Below, piece by piece: positions 32,735 through 43,238 of a stretch of DNA of 64,000 nt. Under the pieces are notes generated by a model. The model was not told the origin of the DNA, searched no databases, and saw only the letters and a list, made by a program, of their open reading frames with translations. Position 1 is the first letter of the stretch; each line of letters starts with the position of its first letter. The translations under genes and the position numbers were made by a program. Origin of the DNA: Anniella stebbinsi (lineage: Eukaryota > Chordata > Lepidosauria > Squamata > Anniellidae); the NCBI GenBank assembly GCA_029215795.1, contig JARDYH010000002.1:291989973-292053972 (forward strand), written 5' to 3'.

Positions 32735-34858
32735 ATGGTGCTTACACGAGAAGGCTACAAAGAAAGGGGACTTGCCCCTATAACTACTGATGTAAAAGAG
32801 TTCATTAACTCATATAAACAGTCCAAAATCACGGATTTTTTGTTTCCCACTGTCGGCTCCCACTCTAGTACGAAAGTTTACTCTTCCCCAGATAAAGACC
32901 TACCGACAGAAGAAGCATTAGACTGGTCATTAGGGCCTTTTTGTTTAACAAGTACTGCTGGCAATGGATTATCTGTGGGACGAAGAGACAGTCTGGCAGC
33001 TGAAATTGCAGCAGTAGATAGTGCATCAGTTAATGGAAATAATACAACCAGGCTCACTGATTCAAAAATACATAACAATCCTATTTTTTCAACAAAAACT
33101 ACACTACTGCAGACTGAGACGGAAAACCTGGACAAGATAATCACAATCCCTGGTTCTCATGATGACTCTAGAGAAACTTCAGATCACACTGAGCAATTAG
33201 TTAATGCTCAGTTTGAGAAAATTAGGAGGCTTATGTTGGATCGGGCGGAGGATATTTGGTCTATAAAGAAATATCTTGCTGAAAGTCTGGACCTGCTGAC
33301 GACCCTTACCGGCATTGCCCTTAGATTAGTCAATAATGGAGGACAAAAGGAGTTATGTCTAAATGAGTCTAATGATTCAAGCTCAAACATAAGTATTTCC
33401 GAGTTACGGCAGGCTCAGAAAGAGACCAAGCCGAAAAAAACTTCTGCGGGGGAAGAGACAGGTGTCCGAATGACTAACAAGAAAAGAAAGGGAGTAGCTA
33501 CTACTATTAACAAAGTTCATATTGAAGGCCATACAAAACCTGACAGAACAAATAAATCCTACAAAGTAAATACACACAAGACTTTACAGGTTATGGGGAA
33601 AAAGTCAAAAAATATAAAAGGCTCCTCAATTACAAGGACATCAACTAAAATGAACTTTAACAGGCTTTTCAATTTGTTGGAAAAACCTGAAGGTGTCAAA
33701 AAAACTTCTAAGTCAAAGAATAAGAAAGAGACAACTAAAAGTCTGGCATCAACTGGAACTCAAACATTACCCTTACTAAACTGCATCTGTCCATGTGTAC
33801 AGGATAATGCCCTAATTAGAGGTACTTTTTCGGCCCTGGAAGAATACAACCAACCTCAAAAGGAAAATCCTTCTCTGCCTTTGAAGCAAGTAGAACCAGC
33901 TAGCTGGAAGATTTCTAATCTAAAAGAGAAATCATGGCAACTGCAATTATTAAGCTCTAATTTGGTATTTTCAAACTATCCCAAACCACAAGGGCTGTTA
34001 ACTCACAGAGAACGTACTGACCATCTAATTACAGTTATTGCAGATTTAACTACAATTGTTGTTCAACCTAAGGATGTACTAAAAATAGACTATATTTTCT
34101 ACAATTACTGGTCTGCCCGGGCCATCGTAACATTTAGGACTCCAGGCATTGTCTCATATATTTATAGTGCCAGAACTTCATTTTGGAGAAACGGGATGAT
34201 GGTTAACAGGCACTTCAATAATCTGGCTCCCCCACTTAAAATGAATCCAAGCAGATACTCAAAAGACTGCCGTGCAGATCTCTCAGTTAGGAACTTAACA
34301 AATTTAGATTCATCAGCGGAACTCATAGTTGAGAAGGACACTACAATAAGCAAAAGTGTAAACCCTTTTAACACAGAACGGAGAAATGAACAAGATTCAG
34401 ATAAAGAGGTCTCAAGTTGCGAACACCTTATGATAGAAGAACTACAACTGATAGAAAGCTATGAGGCTTTACCTGCCTCTGAACAGAAGGAGATACTAAA
34501 CAACTTATCAATACTAAAAAAAGTTCTGATAAACAAAACAAAAACTAAAGAAAAAAACACCGAAATACCAACTTCAGAAAAGGAGTTGACAGTTAAGGGC
34601 TTGAGAAACGATGTATCCCTCACCCACAGTCCATCGGGAAGGGAGGAAATTACTAACAACTCTATGAGCACCAAAAACAGCAGACTTAAATTTGATGTTG
34701 CCAATTCAGACTTGGAGGCCAATAACAAGAACCCTCCACTAAGTAACAGACTTGATGGGTATAACTGTGATAACTTAATACAGATTCACCGACACCCGAA
34801 TGGTTGTGTCTTCAATAATAGGGAAGGACTAGCGGATCTAATTGAGGAAATGGACTGA
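32735..34858 (+). CDS. LINE ORF1 protein (707 aa)
   Basis: The first ATG of a long open frame is at 32735. The protein is Lys/Ser/Thr-rich and has no obvious CCHC zinc knuckle. Residues about 145-195 form a helical, possibly coiled-coil stretch (EKIRRLMLDRAEDIWSIKKY). Residues about 230-340 are very basic. Residues about 430-490 (DYIFYNYWSARAIVTFRTPG) have an RRM-like strand pattern. LINE ORF1 proteins bind the element RNA and act as chaperones in its particle; that role is inferred here. A short upstream frame (32500-32706) may affect initiation. The stop is TGA at 34856-34858, and the same frame continues open beyond it into ORF2. Confidence 0.85.
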   Translation: MVLTREGYKERGLAPITTDVKEFINSYKQSKITDFLFPTVGSHSSTKVYSSPDKDLPTEEALDWSLGPFCLTSTAGNGLSVGRRDSLAAEIAAVDSASVNGNNTTRLTDSKIHNNPIFSTKTTLLQTETENLDKIITIPGSHDDSRETSDHTEQLVNAQFEKIRRLMLDRAEDIWSIKKYLAESLDLLTTLTGIALRLVNNGGQKELCLNESNDSSSNISISELRQAQKETKPKKTSAGEETGVRMTNKKRKGVATTINKVHIEGHTKPDRTNKSYKVNTHKTLQVMGKKSKNIKGSSITRTSTKMNFNRLFNLLEKPEGVKKTSKSKNKKETTKSLASTGTQTLPLLNCICPCVQDNALIRGTFSALEEYNQPQKENPSLPLKQVEPASWKISNLKEKSWQLQLLSSNLVFSNYPKPQGLLTHRERTDHLITVIADLTTIVVQPKDVLKIDYIFYNYWSARAIVTFRTPGIVSYIYSARTSFWRNGMMVNRHFNNLAPPLKMNPSRYSKDCRADLSVRNLTNLDSSAELIVEKDTTISKSVNPFNTERRNEQDSDKEVSSCEHLMIEELQLIESYEALPASEQKEILNNLSILKKVLINKTKTKEKNTEIPTSEKELTVKGLRNDVSLTHSPSGREEITNNSMSTKNSRLKFDVANSDLEANNKNPPLSNRLDGYNCDNLIQIHRHPNGCVFNNREGLADLIEEMD

Positions 34859-36070
34859 CTGTCCAAAGAGGGGACTCATCCTACTCTAAATATTCTATCT
34901 TGGAATATTGCAGGATGGGGCTCAAAGAGGAGTGGGAGTCCGAGTTTTCTGGAATATTTGGAACGTTTCGATATTATTTTTATGCAGGAAACTTGGAGTA
35001 GTGATACAATAAATCTAAATGGCTTTTCCTCATTCTGTCTCCCTGCCCTTCCTAATAAGGTGAAAGGAAGACTTAAACAGGGGCTTGCTATTTTAATATC
35101 CTCAGCACTAAATGTCAGAGTAATCAAGGAAATGAGTTATAATGCTAAAGCCCAAGCTCTGATATTGGAAATGGGTATCCCTAAGGTGACCCTACTATTA
35201 ATTAATATGTATTTGCCACCATTGTTCTGTAAAGAAACTATATATAGGGAGTGGACAGAACTAGACTGTTTTTTTACAGACTTAATAACTAGGTTCCCGT
35301 TCGCCTTACCAATTGTGGCAGGAGATCTAAATGCTAGAATGGGTAAATACACTGTTAACTCACTGCCTGGGAAAATGGGAAATGGAGGAGGAACGTCTAC
35401 AGAATCTCCAGAGAATAATATCAGACACTCTAAAGACAGTTGTACTAACTCAGCAGGCCACTGTCTGTTCAATTTTGCTGCTAGACACAAGCTTACCATT
35501 TTAAATGGTTGTACTGAGGGTGACCGTTGGGGTGAGTTCACCTATATATCATCCAGTGGATCGAGTACTATCGATTACATACTGGTACATAAAAAATTGG
35601 AGTCTATCAGCTGTAATATGAGAGTGGCTGAACGGCAGGATAGTGACCATCTCCCACTAGAGATAAGTCTGGGTATCCCAGGCCCTAAGGCAGAGACACA
35701 TCCCTGCCCCCTTCTTTCTAACCATCACCTGTCGCTTACAGGAAGGAAAATCAAATGGTCAGCTGCTACTGCCCTAACCTTTGAACAACTATTAGGGACT
35801 AAAGAATACTTAAATTACTCTAACTGGATAAATGTAAGCACAGACCCTGAGAGATGTGTCTTAGCCTATGAGGACTTAATAAAGAGTCTAAGTTCTGCAC
35901 TACAAGGTAACCCCCCTAACTCTAGACCACAAAGAAAACAAAACAATAGCTGGTTTGACAGGGAATGTAACATAGCTAGAAAAGAACTCCAGCTGTCCTA
36001 TAGTAAATACCGTAAGAATAACGAACGGAAACTACCATCATCTTATTATGAACTGAAAAAAAAACTATAA
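34859..36070 (+). CDS. LINE ORF2, N-terminal part: APE-type endonuclease
   Basis: The frame is open from the codon after the ORF1 stop. The endonuclease motifs come in order: LNILSWNIAGWGS (metal-binding Asn), FDIIFMQETW (catalytic Glu), VAGDLNARMG (Asp/Asn), STIDYILV and SDHLPLEISL (His). The nearest usable Met is at 34958, which would cut off the WNIAG motif, so that is unlikely to be the true start. The enzyme nicks target DNA for target-primed reverse transcription. The frame ends at TAA 36068-36070, just after a run of nine A at 36056-36064. Removing one A would continue it into the RT frame. Confidence 0.88.
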   Translation: MSKEGTHPTLNILSWNIAGWGSKRSGSPSFLEYLERFDIIFMQETWSSDTINLNGFSSFCLPALPNKVKGRLKQGLAILISSALNVRVIKEMSYNAKAQALILEMGIPKVTLLLINMYLPPLFCKETIYREWTELDCFFTDLITRFPFALPIVAGDLNARMGKYTVNSLPGKMGNGGGTSTESPENNIRHSKDSCTNSAGHCLFNFAARHKLTILNGCTEGDRWGEFTYISSSGSSTIDYILVHKKLESISCNMRVAERQDSDHLPLEISLGIPGPKAETHPCPLLSNHHLSLTGRKIKWSAATALTFEQLLGTKEYLNYSNWINVSTDPERCVLAYEDLIKSLSSALQGNPPNSRPQRKQNNSWFDRECNIARKELQLSYSKYRKNNERKLPSSYYELKKKL

Positions 36071-38240
36071 GAAACTAATAAGTAAGAAAAAACAAAAGGC
36101 AGATATGGAAAAGTGGCAACTTCTGGCTGGTGCCACTAAGTCAAACAATACCAGAACCTTCTGGAAAGTGGTGACAGGACTGACTATTAAAAGTGTAAGG
36201 GAACCCGAATGTTGTGTATCAGCCTCAAGTTGGGTTGAACACTTCACTGAATTACCCTCCAAAACTAATGAAACTGAAAGAACCCTCACTATAGATCCAG
36301 AAGTGTCGGTGTGGCCTGATGTTGATCCAAAAGAAACTGAGGAGTTAATAATTAATTTAAAAGAGGGTAAAGCGCCGGGTCCTGATGGGATTCCAGCAGA
36401 ACTGCTAAAAAGCAAAATTGGATGGTGGGCTCCACTTCTCGCATCCCTGTTTTCAGTAATAAATAAAACAGGAATTATCCCTGAGGCTTGGAGGAAGTCC
36501 ATAATAATACCTATTCATAAAAAGGGCCCAAAAAATGATCCACAAAATTACCGCCCTATCAGTCTTCTGTCAATAATTGGAAAGACTTATGCTAGCTTCC
36601 TGAATGGAAAGCTAAATGCGTGGCTTACTAAAAATAAGATCTTAGGTAGTGAGCAGATAGGGTTTACTGCAGGGAGATCCACAAACGATCACTGCCTGAC
36701 TCTGATGCACTTGGCCTTTAAATATACTGCCCAAAGAGGAGGGAAGCTATTCTGTGCATTCATAGATTTAAAGGCTGCATTTGACTCCATTTCGCGCAAA
36801 TTATTATGGGAAAAACTGGAAAACCTCTCAATTGAACGAAGACTGCTGTTTTTAATACACTCTCTATACACAAATACAACAGCCCAGGTAAGGTGCAGTT
36901 TAGCGGGGCAGGTTACAAATGAAATTGTTCTAACACGGGGTGTTAGACAGGGCTGTGTTTTAGCGCCATCCCTGTTTAACTTGTATTTAGCCGATCTCCC
37001 TGCTGCACTAAGTACAATACAATCACATCCGCCTAAAATAGGCCAGACGAAAATAAGTCTACTATTGTATGCAGATGATGCAGTATTGTTGTCCCAAACC
37101 CGTCTGGGTTTGAAACGTCTTTTGGATGGTTTCAATGCCTATTGCCAAAAAAACTGCCTGTCTGTGAACACCCAGAAATCTAAAGTACTAGTGTTTGCTA
37201 AAAAGAAGGCAAAGTACGTATGGTCCATGGGGGGGAACCAAATAACCCAAGTGGACTCCTATAAATATCTTGGAATTCATTTTCAAGCCAACCTCAAATG
37301 GACCATACACAGCAAATATATAAAACAAAAGGCAGAACAAACTATGGGTGCGCTCAACCGTTTTTATTATCAAAATGGAGGCAAATCATTACCCGCGGCA
37401 ATCCGTGTATACAAAGCAAAGCTTGTTCCCCAAATTCTTTTTGGGGCCCCAATTTGGTTACCCCTGTTTAAAGGTTCATTGGAAGGTCTGCAGTCTTTTT
37501 TCCTAAGGCAGTTATTTGGTCTCCCAAAATGTGTAGCAGGCCCGGCACTTAATTTGGAAGCTGGTCTAAATTCCTTGAATTGTGTTGGTTGGACTCACTC
37601 CCTGAATTTCTGGTTCCAACTCTATCACAGCATTACCCCAGATGCCTTGGTCTCTCAGGTCCTATTGGACTCGTATGTATCCCCCTGGACGAAGGCACTA
37701 GCATATAAAATAAACTCCTTGGGATTATCAATCCCCAGTCTACTCTATAAAGATCTAGAAGGTGCTAAATATACCTTGAAACAGAGACTAATGGATATAG
37801 ACTGCCAGGTGATGAGTGCCTCTGCCCGCGGCCCATGTTCTCCCTTATCCTTAGGGCTATTGAACCATATGTCTGCAGATGGTATGGCCTACCTGTCTTG
37901 GTTCTCTGTTCCTAAATATAGGAGAGCATTTATGTTAGGAAGATTTAATGTCCTCCCCTCTAAACTTTTGGAGGGGAGATACAAGAAAGTCCCTGCTGAG
38001 GAAAGGTACTGTCCATGTAATAATATGGAGGTAGAAACAGTTGTGCATGTTCTGTTTAATTGTAGTTTTTATAATGATGTTAGAAGATCGCTCATTTGGC
38101 CAATTACACAGAAATTTCCTGGCAGATCGCAGGACAAATTGGCTATTGCTCTACTTCAAGGGAACAATAAGCATATCTCTATTCAGGTTGCAAAGTTTCT
38201 CAATCTTGCTATCAGATGTAGAGCCCAAATGAATGTATAA
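36066..38240 (+). CDS. LINE ORF2, C-terminal part: reverse transcriptase and Cys/His motif
   Basis: Open from just after the A9 run; the first Met is at 36105 but the frame is meant to be entered from the endonuclease. RT motifs: GKAPGPDGIPAELL, NYRPISLLSIIGKTY, QIGFTAGRSTNDHC, FIDLKAAFDSI (catalytic Asp), GVRQGCVLAPSLFNLYL and LLYADDAVLLS (catalytic Asp pair), then the thumb SYKYLGIHFQ. Near the C-terminus RYCPCNNMEVETVVHVLFNC forms a CxC…H…C motif. No RNase H follows. All visible catalytic residues are intact. Together with the upstream part it makes an ORF2 of about 1,125 residues, normal for such LINEs. Confidence 0.9.
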   Translation, partial: YKKLISKKKQKADMEKWQLLAGATKSNNTRTFWKVVTGLTIKSVREPECCVSASSWVEHFTELPSKTNETERTLTIDPEVSVWPDVDPKETEELIINLKEGKAPGPDGIPAELLKSKIGWWAPLLASLFSVINKTGIIPEAWRKSIIIPIHKKGPKNDPQNYRPISLLSIIGKTYASFLNGKLNAWLTKNKILGSEQIGFTAGRSTNDHCLTLMHLAFKYTAQRGGKLFCAFIDLKAAFDSISRKLLWEKLENLSIERRLLFLIHSLYTNTTAQVRCSLAGQVTNEIVLTRGVRQGCVLAPSLFNLYLADLPAALSTIQSHPPKIGQTKISLLLYADDAVLLSQTRLGLKRLLDGFNAYCQKNCLSVNTQKSKVLVFAKKKAKYVWSMGGNQITQVDSYKYLGIHFQANLKWTIHSKYIKQKAEQTMGALNRFYYQNGGKSLPAAIRVYKAKLVPQILFGAPIWLPLFKGSLEGLQSFFLRQLFGLPKCVAGPALNLEAGLNSLNCVGWTHSLNFWFQLYHSITPDALVSQVLLDSYVSPWTKALAYKINSLGLSIPSLLYKDLEGAKYTLKQRLMDIDCQVMSASARGPCSPLSLGLLNHMSADGMAYLSWFSVPKYRRAFMLGRFNVLPSKLLEGRYKKVPAEERYCPCNNMEVETVVHVLFNCSFYNDVRRSLIWPITQKFPGRSQDKLAIALLQGNNKHISIQVAKFLNLAIRCRAQMNV

Positions 38241-38430
38241 TTTAGTAGTAAGTGAACAAAAGATAAATATACATCACTAATAGAATACATGGGCTTTTTA
38301 CCTCCAATGGAATTGTACATGAATTCTAGCTTAAATACTAAACTCTCAGATCATTGTAACTCTTGCTGTTGTATATGCTGTATATACTGTATAGGAAATG
38401 GTCTATGGACTTAAATAAAGTTTGTTTTTA

Positions 38431-38443
38431 ACTTTAGATATTT
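38431..38443. repeat. LINE target-site duplication, right copy (13 bp)
   Basis: ACTTTAGATATTT, identical to 31426-31438. Confidence 0.85.
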
Positions 38444-39277
38444 ACCTGTTATTGCCCTGAAAATTGGTCCAAGGATAATTTATGTTCTGAATGAAGAAAA
38501 TTATTGTTGTTATATAGTGCTCTGTCCCTGCTTTTGTCATAAAAAGTTGCACTTGTCTGGTTGCACTAGAATTTGGATCAGACAGTATATCCAGTTAAAA
38601 GTAATGCAGGATAGAGAACATCCATATCTGGACGTGCATTCACATGTGAATCTGAATGCACATCCAATTTACATTTGCAGTTCCTGATCCAGAATGTTAG
38701 TGGCCCAGGGAAGCCACCTTCTTCATGTGTACACCTTTATTTAGACAGGGGCATTCATTTTTACCATTGTGAATGATCAAGGGGCCTTATATTCAATCCC
38801 ATGAGCAAGGGCATTTTTACTGGTTTATTTGGAACAAAGCCACATACCTTGGTTCCCAGGCTGAGGCTGAGCTTTCAACATGGAGCAGCTAAATTCAAGG
38901 TTCCAATATACAAAGTATGGCACAATGGATGCCTTTTGGCAGATTCATATACACATGTACATCACTTAATGTTTTTCACAGCGGTGGCTTATAACAAACC
39001 GAATTGCCTTTGAATATGTGAATCTTTAAGGAAAAGAATCATTACAGCTGATTGGAAAAATCCACTGTAACATTATGGCATGTGCATTATTGCAGTCGAT
39101 TACTGAGCACCTTGAGGATCATTTGACTCAAAGGCAGGAACTAAATTTCTAAATGAATGAATAAACCAATGGTTCAAAAGAAATGCACTTGTGCTAATAT
39201 ATGTGAATTTAGTAAATCCATTTGGCACTTCTGCTACACAATTCCACAAGGAACCGTCCTGCCACCCATGTTCTTTT

Positions 39278-40003
39278 TTAAACCACACATATTTGAAACC
39301 CCACATAATCCATATGAAGATTGTGAGTGAAATAACCTGGGGATTTGGGAGTTAGAGGAGACATAGAACTGCCTGTCAATATGTGAGTCAGGATATTGAT
39401 AGCAATTGCAGCAGATGAGGCTGTATGCCTGGATTCAACAATGGACTGGATGAGATCCAATAATTTGAAGAGGTGCAGTAGATAGACCATTCTCACGTTC
39501 AGGGACATCGTGTTCAGCCTGTTTTGGATGGGCTTGCACTCTCCTGAAAGATCACGTTTGAGCTTGGGGATTCTTCTTCCTGGATCTTGCTCTGTCATTA
39601 GAGGCCCAAGTGGCCTCTGAGGCGCTCCATGTTTTTTGTTAGCTTCAACCACTCCTGGACAGTAAGGTTAGGGCCACAGTAATCCAACCTCTGGTAACCT
39701 TCCAGTTGGATTATTTCATTGCCTTTGTTCAGAAACTCAATTAGTACAGATCACCAAGAATTTTGACTGCATGTCCTGTTTTCTGACCTTAAGCCCACGG
39801 GACGTGATAGAGCATAAGGCAATCTGGAGTTGTAGAACCTCAGAGAACTCCAATTCAGCAATATGCTCCAAAAAGATCTGTGGATGAATGTAAGTTTGGG
39901 GGATCCTCCAGGGCCAAATCACTCTTTCCAGCTCCGCTCCTTCCCTGAGGGGTAGAAGGCATAAAGGAGCAATCCTATGATCTGGAGTAGGGGTTAGCAA
40001 CAT
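39278..40003 (-). pseudogene. Unassigned coding-like remnant
   Basis: Two successive minus-strand frames, 40003-39737 (…EHIAELEFSEVLQLQIALC) and 39652-39278 (…LLHLFKLLDLIQSIVESRH), have protein-like composition and the same direction, with a gap or frame change between them. There is no start, no splice pattern and no recognised family. They may be parts of one old retroelement or a processed pseudogene. Confidence 0.3.
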
Positions 40004-40122
40004 GTGGCTCTTCAGATGTTTTGGTCTACAACTGCCATCACCCTAGCCAGCCTAGCCAATTATGAGGTATGAGGGAAATGGTCGGCCAATACATCTGGAG
40101 GGTCAAAAGTCGCCCACTCCTG
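39987..40122. repeat. Family P palindromic repeat
   Basis: CAGATGTTTTGGTCTACAAC at the left; ATACATCTGGAGGGTC and GCCCACTCCTGG at the right. Confidence 0.65.
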
Positions 40123-40609
40123 GTCTGGAGAATAGCATACCTTCTCGTCTCTGTTAATTTCACCCAACTATGGGATATGTGTAGGGTCACTGGTGTGCAA
40201 GTTTTACTTCAAAACAGTTATACTCCAACCTGGAGGGCACCAGATTGGGGAAGTCTAGTCTAGAGTTTGAAAATGAAGGGTGGTAAAGGCCTTTCTAAAG
40301 GCACCAAAGGTCAACTCCTGAAGGTATTGTTCAAGTGATTGTCCTCTCTTAAAAAGGGTGAACCATGAGGAAAATGCTTGAAATTGGCTAGCATGTGCTA
40401 GCATAACCCACTGTGGGCTAGAAATTGGCTAGCATAACCCACAGTGGACTGTCATGTTGTGTGAATAACCCCCATGTTGATCTGGTGGCTACATTAGGGG
40501 TTCTAGGTGTTTACATGCGGCCTTCTCAAATGCAAACCCAGGCAGTGTTGTTTCCCCAGGATGTGCTTGGGAAATGGTACTAGCAGACCCAAACACTGCA
40601 CACAAAGTT

Positions 40610-40790
40610 GGAGCATATGCCATATGCTGAGTCAGACATTCATCCATCTAGCTCAGTATCAACATTGATTGGTACTGGCTCACCAGTTTCAGGCAGGAGT
40701 TTTTCCTGCCCTATCTGGAAATGCTGGGGCTTGAACCTGGGACCAACTGCATGCAAAGTGTGACCTCTACCATTAAACTATGGCACTTCC
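40610..40790 (-). mobile_element. tRNA-Ala-derived SINE
   Basis: On the minus strand the 5' end starts GGAAGTGCCATAGTTTAATG, an A-box-like TAGTTTAATGGTAGAG. After a TTTGCATGC anticodon-loop-like segment comes the B box GGTTCAAGCCC, in the order and spacing of a tRNA. A non-tRNA body follows, including CTAGATGGATGAATGTCTG and ending near GGCATATGCTCC. The anticodon loop suggests a tRNA-Ala(TGC) source. It is a pol III retroposon, not a working tRNA gene: the acceptor stem does not pair. Confidence 0.75.
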
Positions 40791-42489
40791 TGAGGTTCTA
40801 CTTTTCAACTAGAAAGTTTTCCTTTTGAATTCATCATCAGCATTCAGCCTTCTGAGAAGAGATAACCCAGTAGCCTCTGCATGACATCGCTGGCTTCCAA
40901 GTCAGTGCAGCACCACCACCTCTGCCTTCTCAGTGCTGGAATGGAGAGATACTCCAAGTGCTCTATGATAACACAAAGGGCCATGTGGAATTACTTTGAT
41001 GAGCACTGGAGGGGCTAAAATGCTGCAAAGCCAGCTGAAGGGCTTTGTGTACAGCTATAGGCCCTGGCATACTTTCCCTCTATCTGTCCTTGGGGGGCAG
41101 GGTTGCCTGAGTCAAGAGCCATGCTCAGTGGGGGTGTGAATCAGAGGGCAGGATTTTGGCACCTCCCCCAAAAAATATGTTTCAAAACACAAACTTTTTC
41201 ATGGTTGTGCCAGCATTTTCTGTCCAGCTGGTTGCTGCTGCAGGCCAGGAAGGAACTCCTGGTCTGGTAGGGTCAGTTTTATTGTGCTGACTGTGTGAAT
41301 GGGTTCCTTCCTGGAGGGCTCACTCCTCTGAAACCTGGGATTCTTGTGTTTCTTAAAAAAAACAAAACATTAAAATTAATTTCACCACTTTGGAATATAT
41401 TTAGAATAAATAAATGGCATAACCTTTCTAGGTCAAGCAGCCAATTGGATCTGATTCTGATCCTTGGCCCAAAGGGTGCTGGTGAGGCTGCCCAGCTGCC
41501 ACAGCTCCCATCACCGTGTTGCTGTCTCTACTCTTTCAACCAAGGGGGAAGAAGCAGAAGCAGCAGACCAGGTGGACATGAGAGAAAATCCTATCTGGCC
41601 AATTCTGTTTCATTTAAACAGCAGAGCCAGATGGAATAGTGAGGTTAATATTCTATTCCATCTCTGCCTGGGATGTGTGAGTGTGTGGGGACCATTTAAA
41701 ATCTTTCTGAATGAATTTGATGCTATAATTCATCTCTATCTGCATTATATTGCCTGCCTGCCTGGGACTGGGGTGGTAATACTCTGGCGACCCTTTGGCT
41801 CCACCTTCTGCCCCACCAGCCACTACTGGCTACGCTCCTTCTCCTAGCAGACACACCCCTCTTTTCATAGTCTATGGAGGATTTCCTCTCACCGGCACAG
41901 CTACCATCTGAGGGAAACTGCTCCTTCACTGGGCAATCCCACATATGGGGTTTCTTATTTCCACCAAATGAACTTTTGGGGTTTTCAAAAGAATGCTTCT
42001 TTTTAAAAACCCCAAGGGCTCAAGAGATACTGTTGCTACTACTAGCCTCTTAAGGACTTCTTTTACCTCAGGCTTCTGGACACAGTCTTCGTCTGACTCC
42101 CAAACCTCCTCCTGTTGTATTTCTGACTGTATTGGATCATTTATCTGGCTTTTAATACCTGCTCGTGTAACTTTCTGGCAAGATCTTAGGGCAGCCTCTT
42201 AGCATAACACAGCCACCTGCTCCCTACTCCTGATCTTCACCAGTCACATGTGGTTATCCCACAGAGAAGCAATAGTTTAATATTCAGGCCTATTCACATT
42301 CATCTCAGCTTTCTCCTAGTCTTTGTATAACGCCACATACTAACCAACAGTCCATCTCTCCCTCTATTCACAGATTGATTCCTTAAATATAATTTCCCAA
42401 CCAACACTTTTTCAACTAGCTAGAATTTCCAGCCAATCAGAATTGAATTTACCTGATCCAGGCCTCATCTAAAAATATTCAAAGTGATT

Positions 42490-42520
42490 TTCTCTCTCTC
42501 TCTCTCTCTCCCCCCCCCCC
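42490..42520. repeat. (TC)n followed by a C10 tract
   Basis: Visible directly; polypyrimidine run. Confidence 0.9.
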
Positions 42521-43068
42521 TTCAGAACATCACCAAGCAACTGCTACACAGGCCTTTGACAGTAACAAAACAAGGCCTCAGGCCTACTCAGATAAATTAT
42601 TGCCTCTCAGGAGCCACACAAAGTAATTGAATAATAACAGTTATATATGTTATATTTCTTCACAAAACTTCACTAGGTAATTCAGACATGCACCTGGTAG
42701 AGGACCATGATGTCCAAACCTAACACTGGTTCCTTTGCCAATTAGAAAGTGGTGGCCATGGAAGCCCACATAGCCCAGCCAAACCAGCAGCCTAGTCCAA
42801 AGAGAACTGTGGAAGGGGGAGGGGGTACCACCAGACTTGAACCCCAGAGCAGCAGCATATTTCCTCAAGCTGTCAACCAGAGTTTCCAAGCCCTGCTTGG
42901 CAGAAATACTCTACATGCCTCTCTCAATATAAATTCATTTAAGTAAACAATGTTGGAAATATTGCAACCTCACCTGAAAGTTACAAGAAGGGGGCAGTGT
43001 TGCAGTTAGTTAATTTTTTGGGAATTTTGATCATAACTAGCCTTGGGGTCTCTATGGTCTACAGTGAC

Positions 43069-43238
43069 CCTGTTCAGATGACTTGCTAAGCCACTGTGCT
43101 TAAGCATTTGGCTTAGCGTGTTGTGTGAACCATTCCTAACCATGGTGGGTACATAACTATGGTTTAAACACTCACTAACCATTTGCTGCAAAATGGGTTA
43201 GCAGCCTAACCGTGGCTTAGCATGTTGTCTGAACAGGC
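43069..43238. mobile_element. Palindromic TIR element, 'GTTCAGA…TCTGAAC' family (family N)
   Basis: The left end CTGTTCAGATGACTTGCTAAGCCA and right end TGGCTTAGCATGTTGTCTGAACAG are inverted copies with few mismatches. The middle repeats the TAACCATGG/AACCATGGT theme. Eroded relatives are near 40390-40480 and 100-150. hAT-like in style, but the 8-bp duplication is not exact. Confidence 0.65.

Larger units (their letters stand above)
31439..38430 (+). mobile_element. Near-intact full-length LINE, I superfamily (Vingi-like)
   Basis: The 6,992-bp element is bounded by a 13-bp duplication. It has a 1.3-kb 5' UTR, ORF1 (32735-34858), ORF2 split by one frameshift (34859-38240) and a 190-bp 3' UTR with AATAAA at 38414-38419, ending GTTTGTTTTTA without a long poly(A). 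APE-type endonuclease, RT and a C-terminal Cys/His motif without RNase H fit the Vingi/Ingi side of the I superfamily; the clade is inferred from motif style, not from a tree. It lies divergently about 1.2 kb upstream of the BTBD16 start. With few defects it is a young insertion. Confidence 0.85.

Noticed and set aside
40740..40790. Functional tRNA gene
   Set aside because: The acceptor stem does not pair and the sequence runs into a SINE body.
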